NCBI GenBank assembly: GCA_013398295.1 | Contig: VZSF01011322.1 | Location: 1-64,000, forward strand | DNA: 64,000 bases | Direction of reading: 5' to 3' | DNA from: Chionis minor | Lineage: Eukaryota; Chordata; Aves; Charadriiformes; Chionididae | Shown here: piece by piece, positions 24,170 to 36,000 of the stretch | Layout of the letters: each line of letters begins with the position of its first letter | Numbering within the stretch: the first letter of the stretch is position 1 | Notes under the pieces: generated by a model | The model's database searches: none | Told to the model about the DNA's origin: nothing | Seen by the model: the letters and a program-made list of their open reading frames with translations, nothing else | Made by a program: the position numbers and the translations under genes

Positions 24170-24900
24170 ATACCACTGTCATTTTTATTTACTTAAAATT
24201 TTGCCTTCTCAGTCTGCTCGCTCAGCTCATGTTGGAACTGTATAATTAGCACCAGTCATTATGCAGCTCCCCAGAGTTTACAAAGTGGGCAGATCTTTTT
24301 TTTTTTTGTCCATTTAAGGCTTTTAGAATCCAGTAATAATAATTTTGCAAGTACAAATATGTAACTTGCTCAGAAGGTTTAGCTGAGCACGGCCATGGGT
24401 TTGACCCTGTTAGACTTTTTCCAGTTTGGTGGTGGTGGAGGGCATGTGCCCCTCTCTGTCAAACATCCAAGGGTTAACGCTGCTCTATACTTTTACTGCC
24501 CTGTTTTATTTCATTATTACAAGTGTATTGTGAAATTTAATTGGCAGGTAGGTAGTAGAGCAGATTAAAATGCATTAACATTTATTGCAAGCTCGGTTTA
24601 TATGCTTCTATTTATTTCTGGCTGACTGTGGTTCACAGCAGCATGTTGTTTGTAGCGCGGCAGCCTTTTAAATATACCACTATAACGGCGCTTTGTTTAT
24701 TCCCTCGATGTATATTTGAAGGCAAGATTTACTTAATGGGCCTGATCTAAAATAAAACTGGCTGAATTTGAAGCGACATGGGCAGATTTAGGGCCAGATC
24801 CTTTATGGACAGGGTTTGCGGTTTTAAGCTGAGGTTATGCAAACAGGTATCAGACACGGCCCCGATGCGCTTGGGGCTGCTGGCATCTGACTAGCCTATT
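24170..24900. promoter_or_regulatory. AT-rich candidate conserved non-coding block
   Basis: This block is rich in TAAT/ATTA cores and octamer-like ATGCATTA (24571-24578), with no repeat family and no open frame of note. It includes 'TTTAAATATACCACTATAAC' near 24666-24686. Sequence of this texture over 700 bp is common in deeply conserved enhancers near developmental genes, but I cannot measure conservation. Confidence 0.25.
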
Positions 24901-25068
24901 CCTGTAACTCTAGGAGGGAGCAGCTCCCATTCCCGGGAAATTTAACGGCAACATGGATTGTGACGACCTGAGGCATTCATAGAGAAGCCCATCCATCGTG
25001 CTCAGCAGAAGGAACGAGAAGGGAGAGGAAATGTCCAGCCAAAAACCTGTGGGAAAGGGCTGGCTGGG

Positions 25069-25390
25069 ATGGAGCTAACACCCCGGCTCCCATCCGTCGG
25101 GAAAGGGGCTCTCGGGAGCCGATGCCCACGCAGGACAAGCAGCCTGCGACAGGGAGATGGTGCAACACGCAGTCTGCTCTTCCTCTGCACCTCGCTGTTT
25201 GAGCAGATGGGAAACTCGACAAGCCAGACACGGCTCCCCGTTGTAAAAGGTGGGAGCATCACGGCAGCGCCGGGCAGTGCCTCCGTCCACGGCTGCGCTG
25301 CTCCGGGGTGCCCATCGCTTGCGCCCGTGGTACCCATCGCTCGCTCGCACCCTTCCCCTGCCACCTTCCCTTCGCCTGTTCTCCTAAGAC
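25069..25390. other. CpG-dense segment
   Basis: By hand count 25261-25380 alone holds about 14 CpGs and 25081-25140 about six. Short direct repeats (CCCATCGCT at 25311-25319 and again near 25333-25341, then TCGCTCG) occur within it. It could be an orphan CpG island; no transcript signal is visible. Confidence 0.3.
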
Positions 25391-25538
25391 GGTTTTCCTG
25401 TCTGAGGTTTCTACCTTTGGTTTGACACGGCATCCCAAGATGCCTGGAGAAAAGTTCCTCACAAGACAGATCCATTATTTGCTCAAGTTATTAGCAAGCG
25501 ATAACGGCTTGTTATTAAAACTAATATTAAGGCATCTT

Positions 25539-25552
25539 AAAAAAAAAAAAAA
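25539..25552. repeat. Poly-A run
   Basis: A 14-base A homopolymer following 'GGCATCTT'. A simple repeat with no associated retrocopy visible. Confidence 0.85.
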
Positions 25553-25693
25553 GGCTTGGACCTGATAGAGTAATGGCTCCTTTGTAAATCCTCTGGGTGG
25601 TTCATTAACCTGACAGGCAGTGCCAGTTGCTATGCATGAAGAATTGGGTGGTGTTGGAAGTGGATCGCTCTGCCTGCGAAACCTCTCAAAATT

Positions 25694-25728
25694 TCTCCTC
25701 CTCCCCTTCTTCCTCCTCCTCCTCCTCC
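25694..25728. repeat. (TCC)n pyrimidine tract
   Basis: An almost pure pyrimidine tract dominated by CTC/TCC units. It is the reverse-strand counterpart in composition of the AGG tract at 3543-3566 and a likely length-variable microsatellite. Confidence 0.9.
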
Positions 25729-27169
25729 ACCAGGGCTGCCTCAGCTGAGCAGTACCGGGCATGGCCCCCTGGACCCAGCAAGCGCCTTTCAGTGCTTGTC
25801 CCATTCACTGGCCCCCAAATCCATGAAACAAAGGAGCCTGGGATAAAGCAATTCTGGAAAAGTACAACGTCAGCATGACTATTCAGGCAATAACAGCTCA
25901 ATCATTCATTTTAATTAAACTCCAGTAAGTTGATAGACAGCAGTCACCTCTGGAAGATGGGTATCGCTTCATAACCCCTCTTTCAAATTGCCTTCCCTGA
26001 GGTTACACTCAACGAGATCAGACTAATTCCTCAAGCATAAAATATTTCAGGAATCTATATAGACCTTGACATGCCAGGCTGCGATTAATCAGAAATTTGA
26101 TTTTAAAAGTCTTATTGGAAAGAAATACAATGGTGTGAAACAGTGTTTCTTCTTCCAAGAAAGGGAAAAAGCCAAAGCCGTGGTGTGGCAGACCCCAGAC
26201 CAGAGCTGGAGGTGCCCCAAGCCCACCCCTGGGCTGGGGCAGGAGGACACCCTCCATGCCAAAGCACCGAAATTCAGGACTTTTATCAGTCTGTTGAGGA
26301 GGCGGTGAGTTTTTTGTGTTTCCTCACGGTGCTACATCAAGTGATCGCACCAGAGCGGCTCCAGGGAACGTGCCAGCCCTGCGGGGGCTTGGCTGGAAAG
26401 CGTGGCTGGAGTGGATGGAACCCATAAGACCCTGTGGTACCCAGTTAGCTACTCTTCTATCAGCTTAATTGCCAGCTTTAAAATTTGTGCAACAGCCTGG
26501 CATCGGTAAAGCCAAGAAGTGACAATATGTGGGTAAATACAGATGTGGAAACAGGTCACATGGAGTGAGCATGACCTACCACCCCTCCGTTCCTCACCCC
26601 TCTGGGCTGTCTGCAGCAAACGGGCAGGCTCCCAAAGCCTCGCTGGGTGATAATCACCGTTTTGGGTCAAAAACCTGCCTGTTTTGGGGTTGCTTGGTGC
26701 CATGCTGCTGTAAGGCACCTTCCGAGCAGCCGCGAGGGGTGGCGTGGAGAGGACCAGGCGTCAGGAGACGACAGCCTGTGGCAGCAGGAGGAGGGGAAAG
26801 CACGGATCAGACAGCAGTGCCGGAGCTACGGTGGGGAACCCAGGCCCTGAATTATACTCATCCCATTTATTTTCGTCTTATCTCCGGTTTCAACCTCTGC
26901 CAGCAGGTGGGAGGCTGCGGCACGGTAACCACGGCCGAGCAGCGGCATCGCCCCCCGCGGGAGCAGGGAGACTCCCAGCACTCCCATTAAATCACCGCTG
27001 CTGTTTTCTTCTAAAGATGATTTCGGGCTTTCTGCTAAAACAGTAGCAAAGAACAATCCCAAACTAACGTAATCCTCTACTAGCAAAAAGCCACCCACCT
27101 ATCTGATCCCAAGCGAAGTGCCGGCAGCATCCGGGGATGCTGAATACAAATGGGCTGGGGTTGAGCGTT

Positions 27170-27540
27170 TCCAGGCCTTGGGAGAATTAACTTATAAAGC
27201 CGCGTTTTATTTCTCCGAGCTATTCTCAAGCTGTTTTCAAAACGTACGTGTCACTTCATTTTTATGTCTTTGTATTGCTTTGGGCTTTGAAATATCTTCT
27301 TTGCGGGCTGAAGCTGAGCTTACAGTAAGCCATCAATATCAGCCAGCCGGAATTAACGCCAAGAACTCCCAGCTAATATTTGCTTCATCAAAAGAGATCA
27401 TTGGAGAAAGATCCTAATAACTCTTTGTCCTTTGTAACAGCATTAGGATGTAAAAGTATTAAAGAGCAATTACGACTTATCTGGTATGTAAATGGCTATA
27501 ATTTGAATTTATGAATAAAGTATACTTCTAATACGGCTCA
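27170..27540. promoter_or_regulatory. Candidate conserved non-coding block with paired SOX-like motifs
   Basis: Two CTTTGT cores (reverse of ACAAAG, the SOX/TCF HMG-box core) lie in direct orientation at 27423-27428 and 27430-27435, after a CATCAAAAG near 27387 that resembles a TCF/LEF site. Homeodomain-type cores and a TATGTAAAT lie downstream. Motif matches this short occur often by chance. The call rests on their clustering in an AT-rich, repeat-free block. Confidence 0.25.
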
Positions 27541-27958
27541 AGTGGGCAGCCCACACAATTGTGCAGGTATTACAGAGCGCCGGGGCTCGTCCTGGATTTG
27601 TTGTGGTGGGTTTCAACGTTTGCATTACTGCAGGGGCTGCCTCCAGGGCTGCTGTTTCTCTGGAGCTCCGAGGGCTCCCGGTGGGGGTGACGCTCCCCTG
27701 CCAGCCCCGCCGGAGGGTCCCCATCCTCTCCGCTGCCACCAGCTGCACCCCGGCAGCGCTGGGGCAAGAGGGATGTGAAAACGAACAGGAAAACCAGTTC
27801 TCAAAGGTGAAATTGCCCTTTTAATGCATTGCAGGCAAGATTTCTAGGGAGCTTTCTCGGCTTTCTCTTTTTCCACAGCCCCTATGGCATTTGGATTCTC
27901 GGCGTTCACACGGTGGTGACACCAAGATAACTTCTCTATTAAGCCACAGTCTGGCCAA

Positions 27959-28036
27959 GCAAAAAAAAAACAACCCCACACCATAAAAACCCACTTAAAC
28001 CAAAAAACCCCACCAACAAAGAACCCCAAACCCACA
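27959..28036. repeat. A/C-rich low-complexity tract
   Basis: Runs of A alternate with CCCC or CCAC for nearly 80 bases with almost no G. It is simple sequence and on the minus strand equals the G/T-rich tracts seen elsewhere in the window. Confidence 0.8.
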
Positions 28037-29159
28037 TATTTCCCTGATGGCCAGCAGCAGCCCCAGCCCTGCTCATCCCTGTCCTGTACAAGCCAGACTG
28101 GTCCCAGCACGGCCATGGGGCACCAGCCAGCCACGCTCCATCCTCACCCCCGCGGCGCAGGCCATCCCCCGTGCCACCCCACCTCTGGCACTATAAATCA
28201 GCCAAGAAAAAGTTGGAAACATTTCCAGGAACGAGCAAATTGCAGAAAAGTTCAGAAACGGGGATGAATTTAAAAGGACCGACACCGGGCGGTGTTTGTA
28301 CACCCATCTCTGTCGGCTCCGCAGGCGGTGGAGGTGGGGGGCAGGAAAGGGTCTCCCCCTTTTCCAAGCCAACCCAGTACTAAAGCACGCACAGATTAAT
28401 TCCCTTCCAACCCCTAGCACCGCGCTGCCCACTGCCTTTTTACATTTTGAGTTTTCATGAGCCGCTTCTTCCTTAACGAAGCTTGGAAAGCTTCCCCCCA
28501 TCCGGGGGGAAATACTCTCTTCGCTAATGGTAAGCCTGTTTTGAATGCTAAAATCCTCTTTCTTAATGGACTAAAAGGAAGCTGTTAAAGTTTCAACCAC
28601 AGATGTTGGGATATTCTGCTTCCTTACAGGAAATTCAGGCTGACACTCGGAGAGAGAGGATCCCGGGAGACGTGTCCTCGGTGCCCTGCTTCGAGTCTTT
28701 CCCGTCTGAGAACTGTGTACAAACAACTACCTGCCAGCCTCTTTCATGAAAAAAAGCGTTATATTAAAAGATATTTGCTCTACGTTATTTTTTTGCCTTT
28801 GCAGCTGCTGAGGGATGCGCTGAAGCCTCGGGGGATTCCTTCCAGGAAGAGACACAGGGCAAGAAATTCCTTAAAGGTTTTAAGAAAAGATGTGGGGGCT
28901 GTCATTCAAGAGAGAATTTTTCATTTTTCATTTTCAAGGGTCAAAATATAGCCTGATCAAACAAAAATAAGCTGCGCTGAAGAAAACAAACCCCCGAATT
29001 TGGCATTCTAGGTCCATCTGCTGTTGAAAATATGGAAATATCATGAAAATCTACTGGCTGCAAAGTATCTCCAGCATGGCCAGCTAGTGGGAAACACCAC
29101 CGAGCAAAGCAAGAGTGAGAACCGTACTGAAAAAGTAGAGTCAACAGCAAAAAATGGAG

Positions 29160-29405
29160 TGAAAGGATCTTAAAAACATAAAAAAAGAAGAAAAAAAAAC
29201 CCAGAGAAAAATCAGTGTGGTGTGGCAGTGATACAGAAGACAAACAGTAGGAGAGAGAAGTCCCATAAAATAAGGTAAGATAAAATAAAGGGAAGAAATT
29301 GGACCAACAGAAAAAAGGACTGGGAAAGGTCCTCGCGGTAGCAGAGTGACCGGAAAAACTACACCAACAGGGTAAAAACAAAAAAGAAAAAAAGGAAAAA
29401 AAGGA
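29160..29405. repeat. A-rich purine-biased low-complexity region
   Basis: About 245 bases are dominated by A and G, with A-runs near 29178-29200 and 29380-29402 and imperfect 'AAAATAAGGTAAGATAAAAT' units near 29266-29285. It is most likely slippage-derived. No transposon body flanks it. Confidence 0.7.
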
Positions 29406-31822
29406 AGTTATTTTGCAGCTGAGGGTAGAGGGGGTGCTTGCACCGGGGGCAGGATCAGACCGAGAGATGCAGGATGCAACCTCAGCCGCTCCGCCTGCCT
29501 CTGAGGCCGCTCTCTAAACCCCGCAGCACCGCTCGGAGAGAGATATTAAAGCGAAAGTTAGTCCATAAATTATTAAACACCGGGGGAGAATTAAAAATTG
29601 AAAGAAACGTTAGATAATTTAAAAAAATAAAATAGAGCTGTGCTGCAGAGGGGGACGCCGGGTTCTGAAGAAGCAGGAAGAGACGCTTCAGATTGGTGAA
29701 TAATTGATATCGCATTTAATTTATTCATATTTCTTTACTTTACTAATGTTCCAAAGAGAAAAGAAGGGCTTAAAGGCTGGGCCTGTGTAACCGTAGTCAC
29801 GAGGAGAGGGGAGGGAAGGTGGGAGCCCAGGAGAGCCCAGCAGAGCTCTGGCCACCAGCGGCACGGCTGCTTTTTCTCTCCTGCACTTCCAGCGTTGCGA
29901 GAGACACAGGTTTCGCTGCAGCTTTTAACATTAAAAGTGTACTTTGATCTCCGCTTATATCAACGAGGTGTCTAAAAATCAGCCCTGTTAAAAGCCATCA
30001 TTAATTAAGCTATTCCTTGTGTGAAAGGGGATGGACGAGACGCGTTTCCCGGCGTCTCAGGCAGGAACAGGAGGTATTCCCACATCCCTGCCCCCGGCTC
30101 TTGGGTCTATACCGTCACGGAGAGAGGAGTATTATGGAGAGCCCTGGGCTCTCCCTGTTCCAGAGGGGATACAGGAGCGCAGCAGGATGCAAGCGGGGCC
30201 TCAGCGTGCAGCCGGGCTCAGGATGGTAATGGGACATCCCCAGTGCTGCTGCCGGTGGGCACCATTACACCCAGCACGCTCCGGGCTAATTTTCCCTTTT
30301 TCCAGTGATTAAAAGGGTGGGAGTTGGCCTTGGGGATGATTTGCCCACAGTTTGGAGGAGCTCTCGTGCCCGGCTCACTCCACACGTGAGGTCTCAGCAA
30401 GCTGTTGGGGTACCAGTACCGAGCCCCCTGCACCGAGGGACCAAAGCCGGAGGGATGGCACAGGTCCCCAACGCCCGAGGGGACGCGCTGGCAGCCACCC
30501 TTCCCCGCCCAGGATTTATCTTCAGACGAAGGCAAGGAAAGAGCCGCCACCAACCATCAATTTCCCATTTTCTCCCTGAACTTTGTCCAACTGTCTAAAC
30601 TGAGTTTGGGAAGTAAAGGATTTTCCTCAGACACACATAATCGGCATAATCAGCAAAGCCCTGTCTTTCGGCCCCCTAATTTGCAATGTGATATGATGGC
30701 ACTTTTTGGCAATAACTGAGGTGATCTATAGTCGTGAGGATATAGTCCCCCGGTAGAGGAGAGATTTATGGTTCTGGCTATAACAGATATTTTACTCCTC
30801 AGCAGCAATAAAGGCATGGCTGAAAGCTCTACAAAATCAAAATAAATGCAGAGAACGAGGAAGCTTGTCAGGTAATAAACGAAGTTCTTTAAATCAATGG
30901 GGAATTTAAGGGAAAGGTGACTGAAGTTTTGGAGCAAGTGTTGCACAGGCCCGATAGCGCTATGCAATTACTTCCAGCAACGCCAACTTTTACCCTGTTC
31001 GTGGTTAGTGCTATTGTCTATAAGAGGTTTAAACTTAAATGAAATGTTTTTATAGATTACATTATGCAGTTTTGCAGATCTTTTATTACTCCACGACAAA
31101 TACCAACTATTAAATTACATATCTTGGATGAGCATACGAGTATCAAAATTGCCCTGACGAAAGGCCGCTTCCGTAAAAAGGTCCCACAATTGGTTTACAA
31201 TAAAACAAGGCAGAGAATTACAACTGTAGGAGCGTGGGTTGATGCCTTGGGGATAATTCTTCCTTTGCTGGCAGTCCATCCACGTGGTGCCTCTCCAAGG
31301 CAATGCACCAGGGGTTGGGAGCTCCTCATGGCCAACAGGCAACATTAGGGAAAACCACCAGTGCTGCCGGTTCCTTGGCTCTGGTGTTGGCAGCACCAGG
31401 AACCCTGACACCAGTGGGCTGCCACCCATGGATGCTATTTTCAACTGCCTGGCGTTGCCGGGAGAAGCACAAGTGGTGCAGCAGTGAACGCGGTGCTGGC
31501 AGCTGGCGGGCTGGCCCTCCCGTGGACGCCGTATGTGCTCGAAAAGCAAAAGCAAGGCTGTCCCCGCTGCCCGCGTGCGTGCACAGCCCTCATCATCCCA
31601 CCGTCGGAGCACCTTGGCAGCACCGGCAGGGTGGGCACATGCTTCTGGCTGAACAAATAACGTGACACTATTGCTGTGCCATAGTTGTCCCTATCTCCCA
31701 CCCCTTTTTAATTTGTATTTTTCATCTTTACCACAGCTAGAACACAAAATGTGAACTTACAAAGGCAACAAGGCTTCTCACTGGCTTTTGTGCAGACTTT
31801 GGAGCCCCAGCTTAAGTGCATG

Positions 31823-32200
31823 AATCACAGCGTGGTTTGTGTTGGGAGAGACCTTAAAGCCCCCCCAGTGCCACCCCCTGCCCTGGGCAGGGACACCTCC
31901 CACCACACCAGGCTGCTCCAAGCCCCGTCCAACCTGGCCTTGAACCTCCAGGGATGGGGCAGCCACAGCTGCTCTGGGCAACCCCGGCCAGGGGCTCCCC
32001 ACCCTCACAGGCAACAATTTCTTCCTTATATCTCACCTAAATCTCCCCTCTTTCAGTGTGAAGCCATCACCACTTGTTCTATTGCTACATGCCCTCCCCA
32101 GCTTTCCTGGAGCCCCTTTCAGACACTGGCAGGGGCTGGAAGGTCTCCCCGGAGCCTTCTCTTCTCCAGGCTGAACCACCCCAACTCTCTCAGCCTTTCT
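31823..32200 (-). mobile_element. CR1 LINE, 5'-truncated (GC-rich subfamily A)
   Basis: A minus-strand CR1 begins at its 3' tail with decayed 'GAATCACAGCGTGGTTTG' and runs through 'CCACCCCCTGCCCTGGGCAG', 'CACCAGGCTGCTCCAAGCCC', 'GGGCAACCCCGGCCAGGGGC' and 'CTTCTCTTCTCCAGGCTGAA'. It ends near 'CTCTCAGCCTTTCT' at 32200. These blocks are the reverse complement of those in the plus-strand copies at 5171-5722 and 53692-54456, so it belongs to the same GC-rich subfamily. The coding relic on the minus strand is broken. Confidence 0.95.
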
Positions 32201-32884
32201 GAAGCCCTGAGGCGACTCGGCAAGAAAAAGTTAAGAAACCTAATGCGTTTGCCAAAACAGGAGAAAACAACAGAAAGATAAAATACAACATCAAACTCTT
32301 AAAGCAACCTTGCCTATCAACCACTAATGATGATGTTCTTACTGATAATCCTTAATACAAACGTTAATGACCGGTCCAAGCCAGTCACTGGGTTTGTTCT
32401 ATGGTAAACCACAGGCATGTTCTCACACAGCTATAACCTAAGGGAGAGAAATGCCAGCCTCAGGGTCAAACCAGCCATTTCCCATCCTCTAGAGGAAACA
32501 GTCCAGAGTAACCTTCTGTAACAGATTTCACAGCAAAGTTTCTAACTTCACACAATAACTTTGAATTGCAGAACAATATGTATGTATTAATGTATCAGAA
32601 AGGGAGGAAACTCAAGCTATACCTATTGTAATTTGGCCCTCTGAGTATAAATTTAAACCCTTTGCTCATTTGTTGAGCCTAAACTACAGGAAAAATCGCA
32701 AAATTTAGACTGCCCTCCAGTGATTTCTTCCTATCCATCCCTACAAAAAACTGCTGCTGGTATATGAGCCTAAAATATACCATTATTATATATTAGAGCA
32801 AGTATGATATATTCTTGTGTTTTGTTGAAGTGCAAATTAGCTGTCATTCATGAAGTACCGAATCATTTATATTTCTATTTACAC
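32201..32884. other. AT-rich intergenic sequence
   Basis: A 680-bp AT-rich spacer between two CR1 fragments in opposite orientation. It has no open frame of interest and no recognised repeat. Short AT-rich self-complementary pieces near 32760-32815 are too imperfect to call a structured RNA. Confidence 0.5.
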
Positions 32885-33078
32885 TGAGGGTGGTGAGACA
32901 CTGGCCCAGGTTGCCCAGGGAGGGGGGGGCTACCCCATCCCTGGAAACATTCCAGGTCAGGTTGGACGGGGCTTTGAGCATCCTGGTCTAGTTGAAGATG
33001 TCCCTGCTCGTGGCAAGGGGGTTGACCACTAGATGCCTGTTAAAGGTCCCTTCCAACCCAAACTATTCTCTGATCATT
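32885..33078 (+). mobile_element. CR1 LINE, short older 3' fragment
   Basis: A plus-strand CR1 tail of about 194 bp starts at 'TGAGGGTGGTGAGACACTGG', passes through 'CCAGGTCAGGTTGGACGGGG' and 'GGTCCCTTCCAACCCAAACT', and ends at 'ATTCTCTGATCATTGA', where the terminal octamers are degraded. It keeps the more ancestral 'GTTGACCACTAGATG' and 'TGAGACACTGG' forms rather than the changes shared by the GC-rich copies, so it is probably an older insertion. Confidence 0.92.
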
Positions 33079-36000
33079 GACACCGAATTCTTTTTCATAA
33101 TATAGAAAAGGCTGTTTGAACCTCTTATAACGATGCTTTGTGCTGACAGCACGTAAGAAAATGGTATGAATGAGTGGGAGCTGGTTTCACAAAGGCTCTG
33201 GGTTCAGCAGCGCCCTGCTCCGCTCCCCGTCACGCTGGGGTACCTCAGCCAGATAAGTCATTGCAGTACAGAAATTGCAGCAAAAATCAGCGGCTATGAC
33301 TCACGGCAGCTCAGGCAGCTCGTGATTCTCTATCTTGTCAGCGATACACAAGCTAATTAATCCCTTAAGGGACCATGACATCAAGGCAATTTTTCCTACC
33401 TGTTAATTTAGCATCATCTGGTTGCTCGATGCCACCCTAAGTAAATGGGTTTGAGCCTTCCTGTCAGTGGAGACTGGTACCAAACAGAGCTAGGGCGCCT
33501 TAATACACCCTCCACCAACATCTCCTACGTCAGCTTCTCACAAGAGTTCAAGCCCTGCTTAGCTCTTGAACCCTCCGGGACAGCCCCGGTGGAAGAGGCA
33601 AACACTCAGCACCTGCTGTAAGGGACCCACCGGCTCCCCAACACGGTGCTGCCGCCCAGAGAGGAGCTCCCCAGTTTGGGCTGTGGTGCACCTTCCCGGA
33701 GCTGGGTGCTCCCTCACCCTGGAGTGGGCAGCCGGTCCTTCCCCCAGCCCTCCGACGGGCGCACGCGGTGTGCCAGGGCACAGCCTTCCCCCTCCACGCC
33801 TGGAGAGCGTCGTGGAAAGACAGATTTCCACTCCCACGCCTGCCCGCTCCGCCGCAGCGTTTGTGCAGTGTCAAACAGATATCGAAATAAAACCATGGGT
33901 TTGTGCTCTTCAACAAATGCCAAGGTATATAATAAAAAACAGGCACTTTCTTTTCTTTGAGCTTAAAAAAACCACAAGCAGGAATGAACTTTCATGTGCC
34001 AGCAGAACCCAGAGTCACCAAGCAAACCTCTTACAGAAGTGGCCCTGAAGCCACCTTGGACCCAACTACTGTGGTCAGGACCTGACCTCCCACTCCAGGC
34101 CATGCTGAAGCACCCAGCGTGCCGCATCTCCTCCCTCCAGCTGCCCAACATCTCTCCCAGCTCCTGGGCAGTGTCCCGTGGGAGCACACTGGTTCCTAGC
34201 ACAACTTTGATCAGGTTTGCTATACTTTTTTTTTCCCCAGAAAGCATTCACCGTGATTTAAAGTGTTTGCTTTGGAGCTGGGATTCGTAAGACATCAAGA
34301 AACTTGTTAGCGGAAATAGCATCAACAATTCGATCCCTGAGATTAACCTTCATTGCCGAATCGCTGCGTGTCCTGCTCAGGATGAGGTGTTCCTCCGCAC
34401 GCTCAGCTAATGAGCTCCCAGGCAGTATTTTATCAAAGAAATGTCAGGGCCTTTCTGTTGTTGCTTCTTGTTTTGGAGCATTAGTGTTACTTATTAAAGC
34501 AAAGCGTGTATTTTATTCCCCCCCCCCGCCCCCGACAGGAAGCATTGAGGGCTGTCAGTAACAGCAACCAGCGGAGGAACAGCTGGCGCACATTTAATGG
34601 CGCGTTGTTGCGCTGTTAACACAAAGCTGTTACACGCCTTGATAAACACGTAACGGGCCTCATGAAATTAAAAGAAAATTAAAATGCAAATGTTTACACA
34701 AGATATATTCCCTTTTTTTTTTTTAAATACTCATTCACCTGCGTCGCAGGTGTGAGTAAGACGGAGGCCTGTGTGATAAGCCGAAGCTTGCAGGGTCATG
34801 GTGGCTGTGCCACCATGGTTGGGACATAAAGGGACACCTGTATGGTCCCGCTGGACCATTGCTCTGCTTGCAATTAACCACCCGTCTGTAATGAGGCAGT
34901 ACTCCTTACGGCAGAGGCGCTGCTCGTCCCAGCGCCGTTATGGCAGGAGCTCGTGGCTGGGTGCTTGGCCAGAGCAGAGAGGGCTGAAACACGTCCCCCA
35001 GTTAACAGGTGAGACAAGAAAGGCAAAATATATAATATAGATTCTTCCAAGTAAAAGAATATACACTGCAGTCATCTTTGTGCAGATGGTTCCTTCATTA
35101 AATCTACACTAATTGCATGAATTTAAGCCCTACTTGATGCGCACACGAGGCAGGAATAAGTCCTGGAATCAGACAGGGAAGTCCAAAGGTCTCGGGGAAA
35201 GACGGGATAACAATATTTAGGTCCTGGTGGGCACCCAGCCAGGGGTGCCTTCAGTCCTGCAGCCCGTGGTGACCGCCCAGCCTGACGGGCTGTTTAAGCA
35301 ATAAACCATTATTCAGTGCGAGTGAAATAACAGAGGGGAATGTGGCACCTGGAAATCTGCTCTGTTGCTGTAATTGTTATCACTGTCTTTGGGAATATCA
35401 ACCCAAATGGGGAGAGTAGTGCTTTTTTTAGGAGCAGTTTCCACCAACCGATGGCCACTTTCCAAACCCCCAGAGCCCAGGGAATCGCAAGAAACAATTT
35501 CCAGCAGCATTTGTTGACGTGCATAAGCTCCAACTAAGGAATTACCTCCCTTTACATTTGTATTTAATTGCTGGTTTTTTGTTTTGTTTGGGGGTTTTTT
35601 TGATAGCACAGGTATAAAATAGAGCAAATAGGTCCATCGGGGCACAGGAGCAAGTCTTGGGACAGAAAGCACCTCAAATGGATAGTATAAGCGTCTTAAT
35701 TGTCAGGATAAGACCTGACATTTTAAACCAGTACTGGAAAATTTATTAGTTTAGCCCAGAGCTACGTTACTGCCCAGGGACAGAGGTTGCTCCACTGACA
35801 CGTTCATCCAGCAAGACCCCAAGAGCACATGCAGGGAAGCAGCAGCAGACAGTGCCGTACTCTATGTTCCCACAGTAATTCCCATTCTAATCAAGTGGGG
35901 AGCTGTTAAATGCATCGTTGCTCCTTTGTCAATGCTGCATATTCAGTGCAATAAATTGTGGCTCCGCAGATGAAACGGCGTCGGGGTGTGTTACAGTAAC

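Larger units (their letters stand above)
23019..31822. other. Long gene-free stretch with candidate regulatory blocks
   Basis: About 8.8 kb without a recognisable gene or transposon. AT-rich sections that look like conserved non-coding DNA (24170-24900, 27170-27540, 30540-31230) alternate with GC-rich sections (23390-24000, 25069-25390, 26700-26980, 30020-30520). Minor low-complexity tracts are listed separately. The 215-codon minus-strand frame at 23471-24118 is GC-rich and featureless. Confidence 0.5.

Noticed and set aside
24780..24802. 'GGGCCAGATCC' resembling a phrase found in old reptile/amniote interspersed repeats
   Set aside because: The match is only about a dozen bases and neither the palindromic partner nor further homology is present.
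25755..25775. Possible CTCF-like core on the minus strand (CCAGGGGGC)
   Set aside because: Only the central core agrees; the flanking consensus positions do not.
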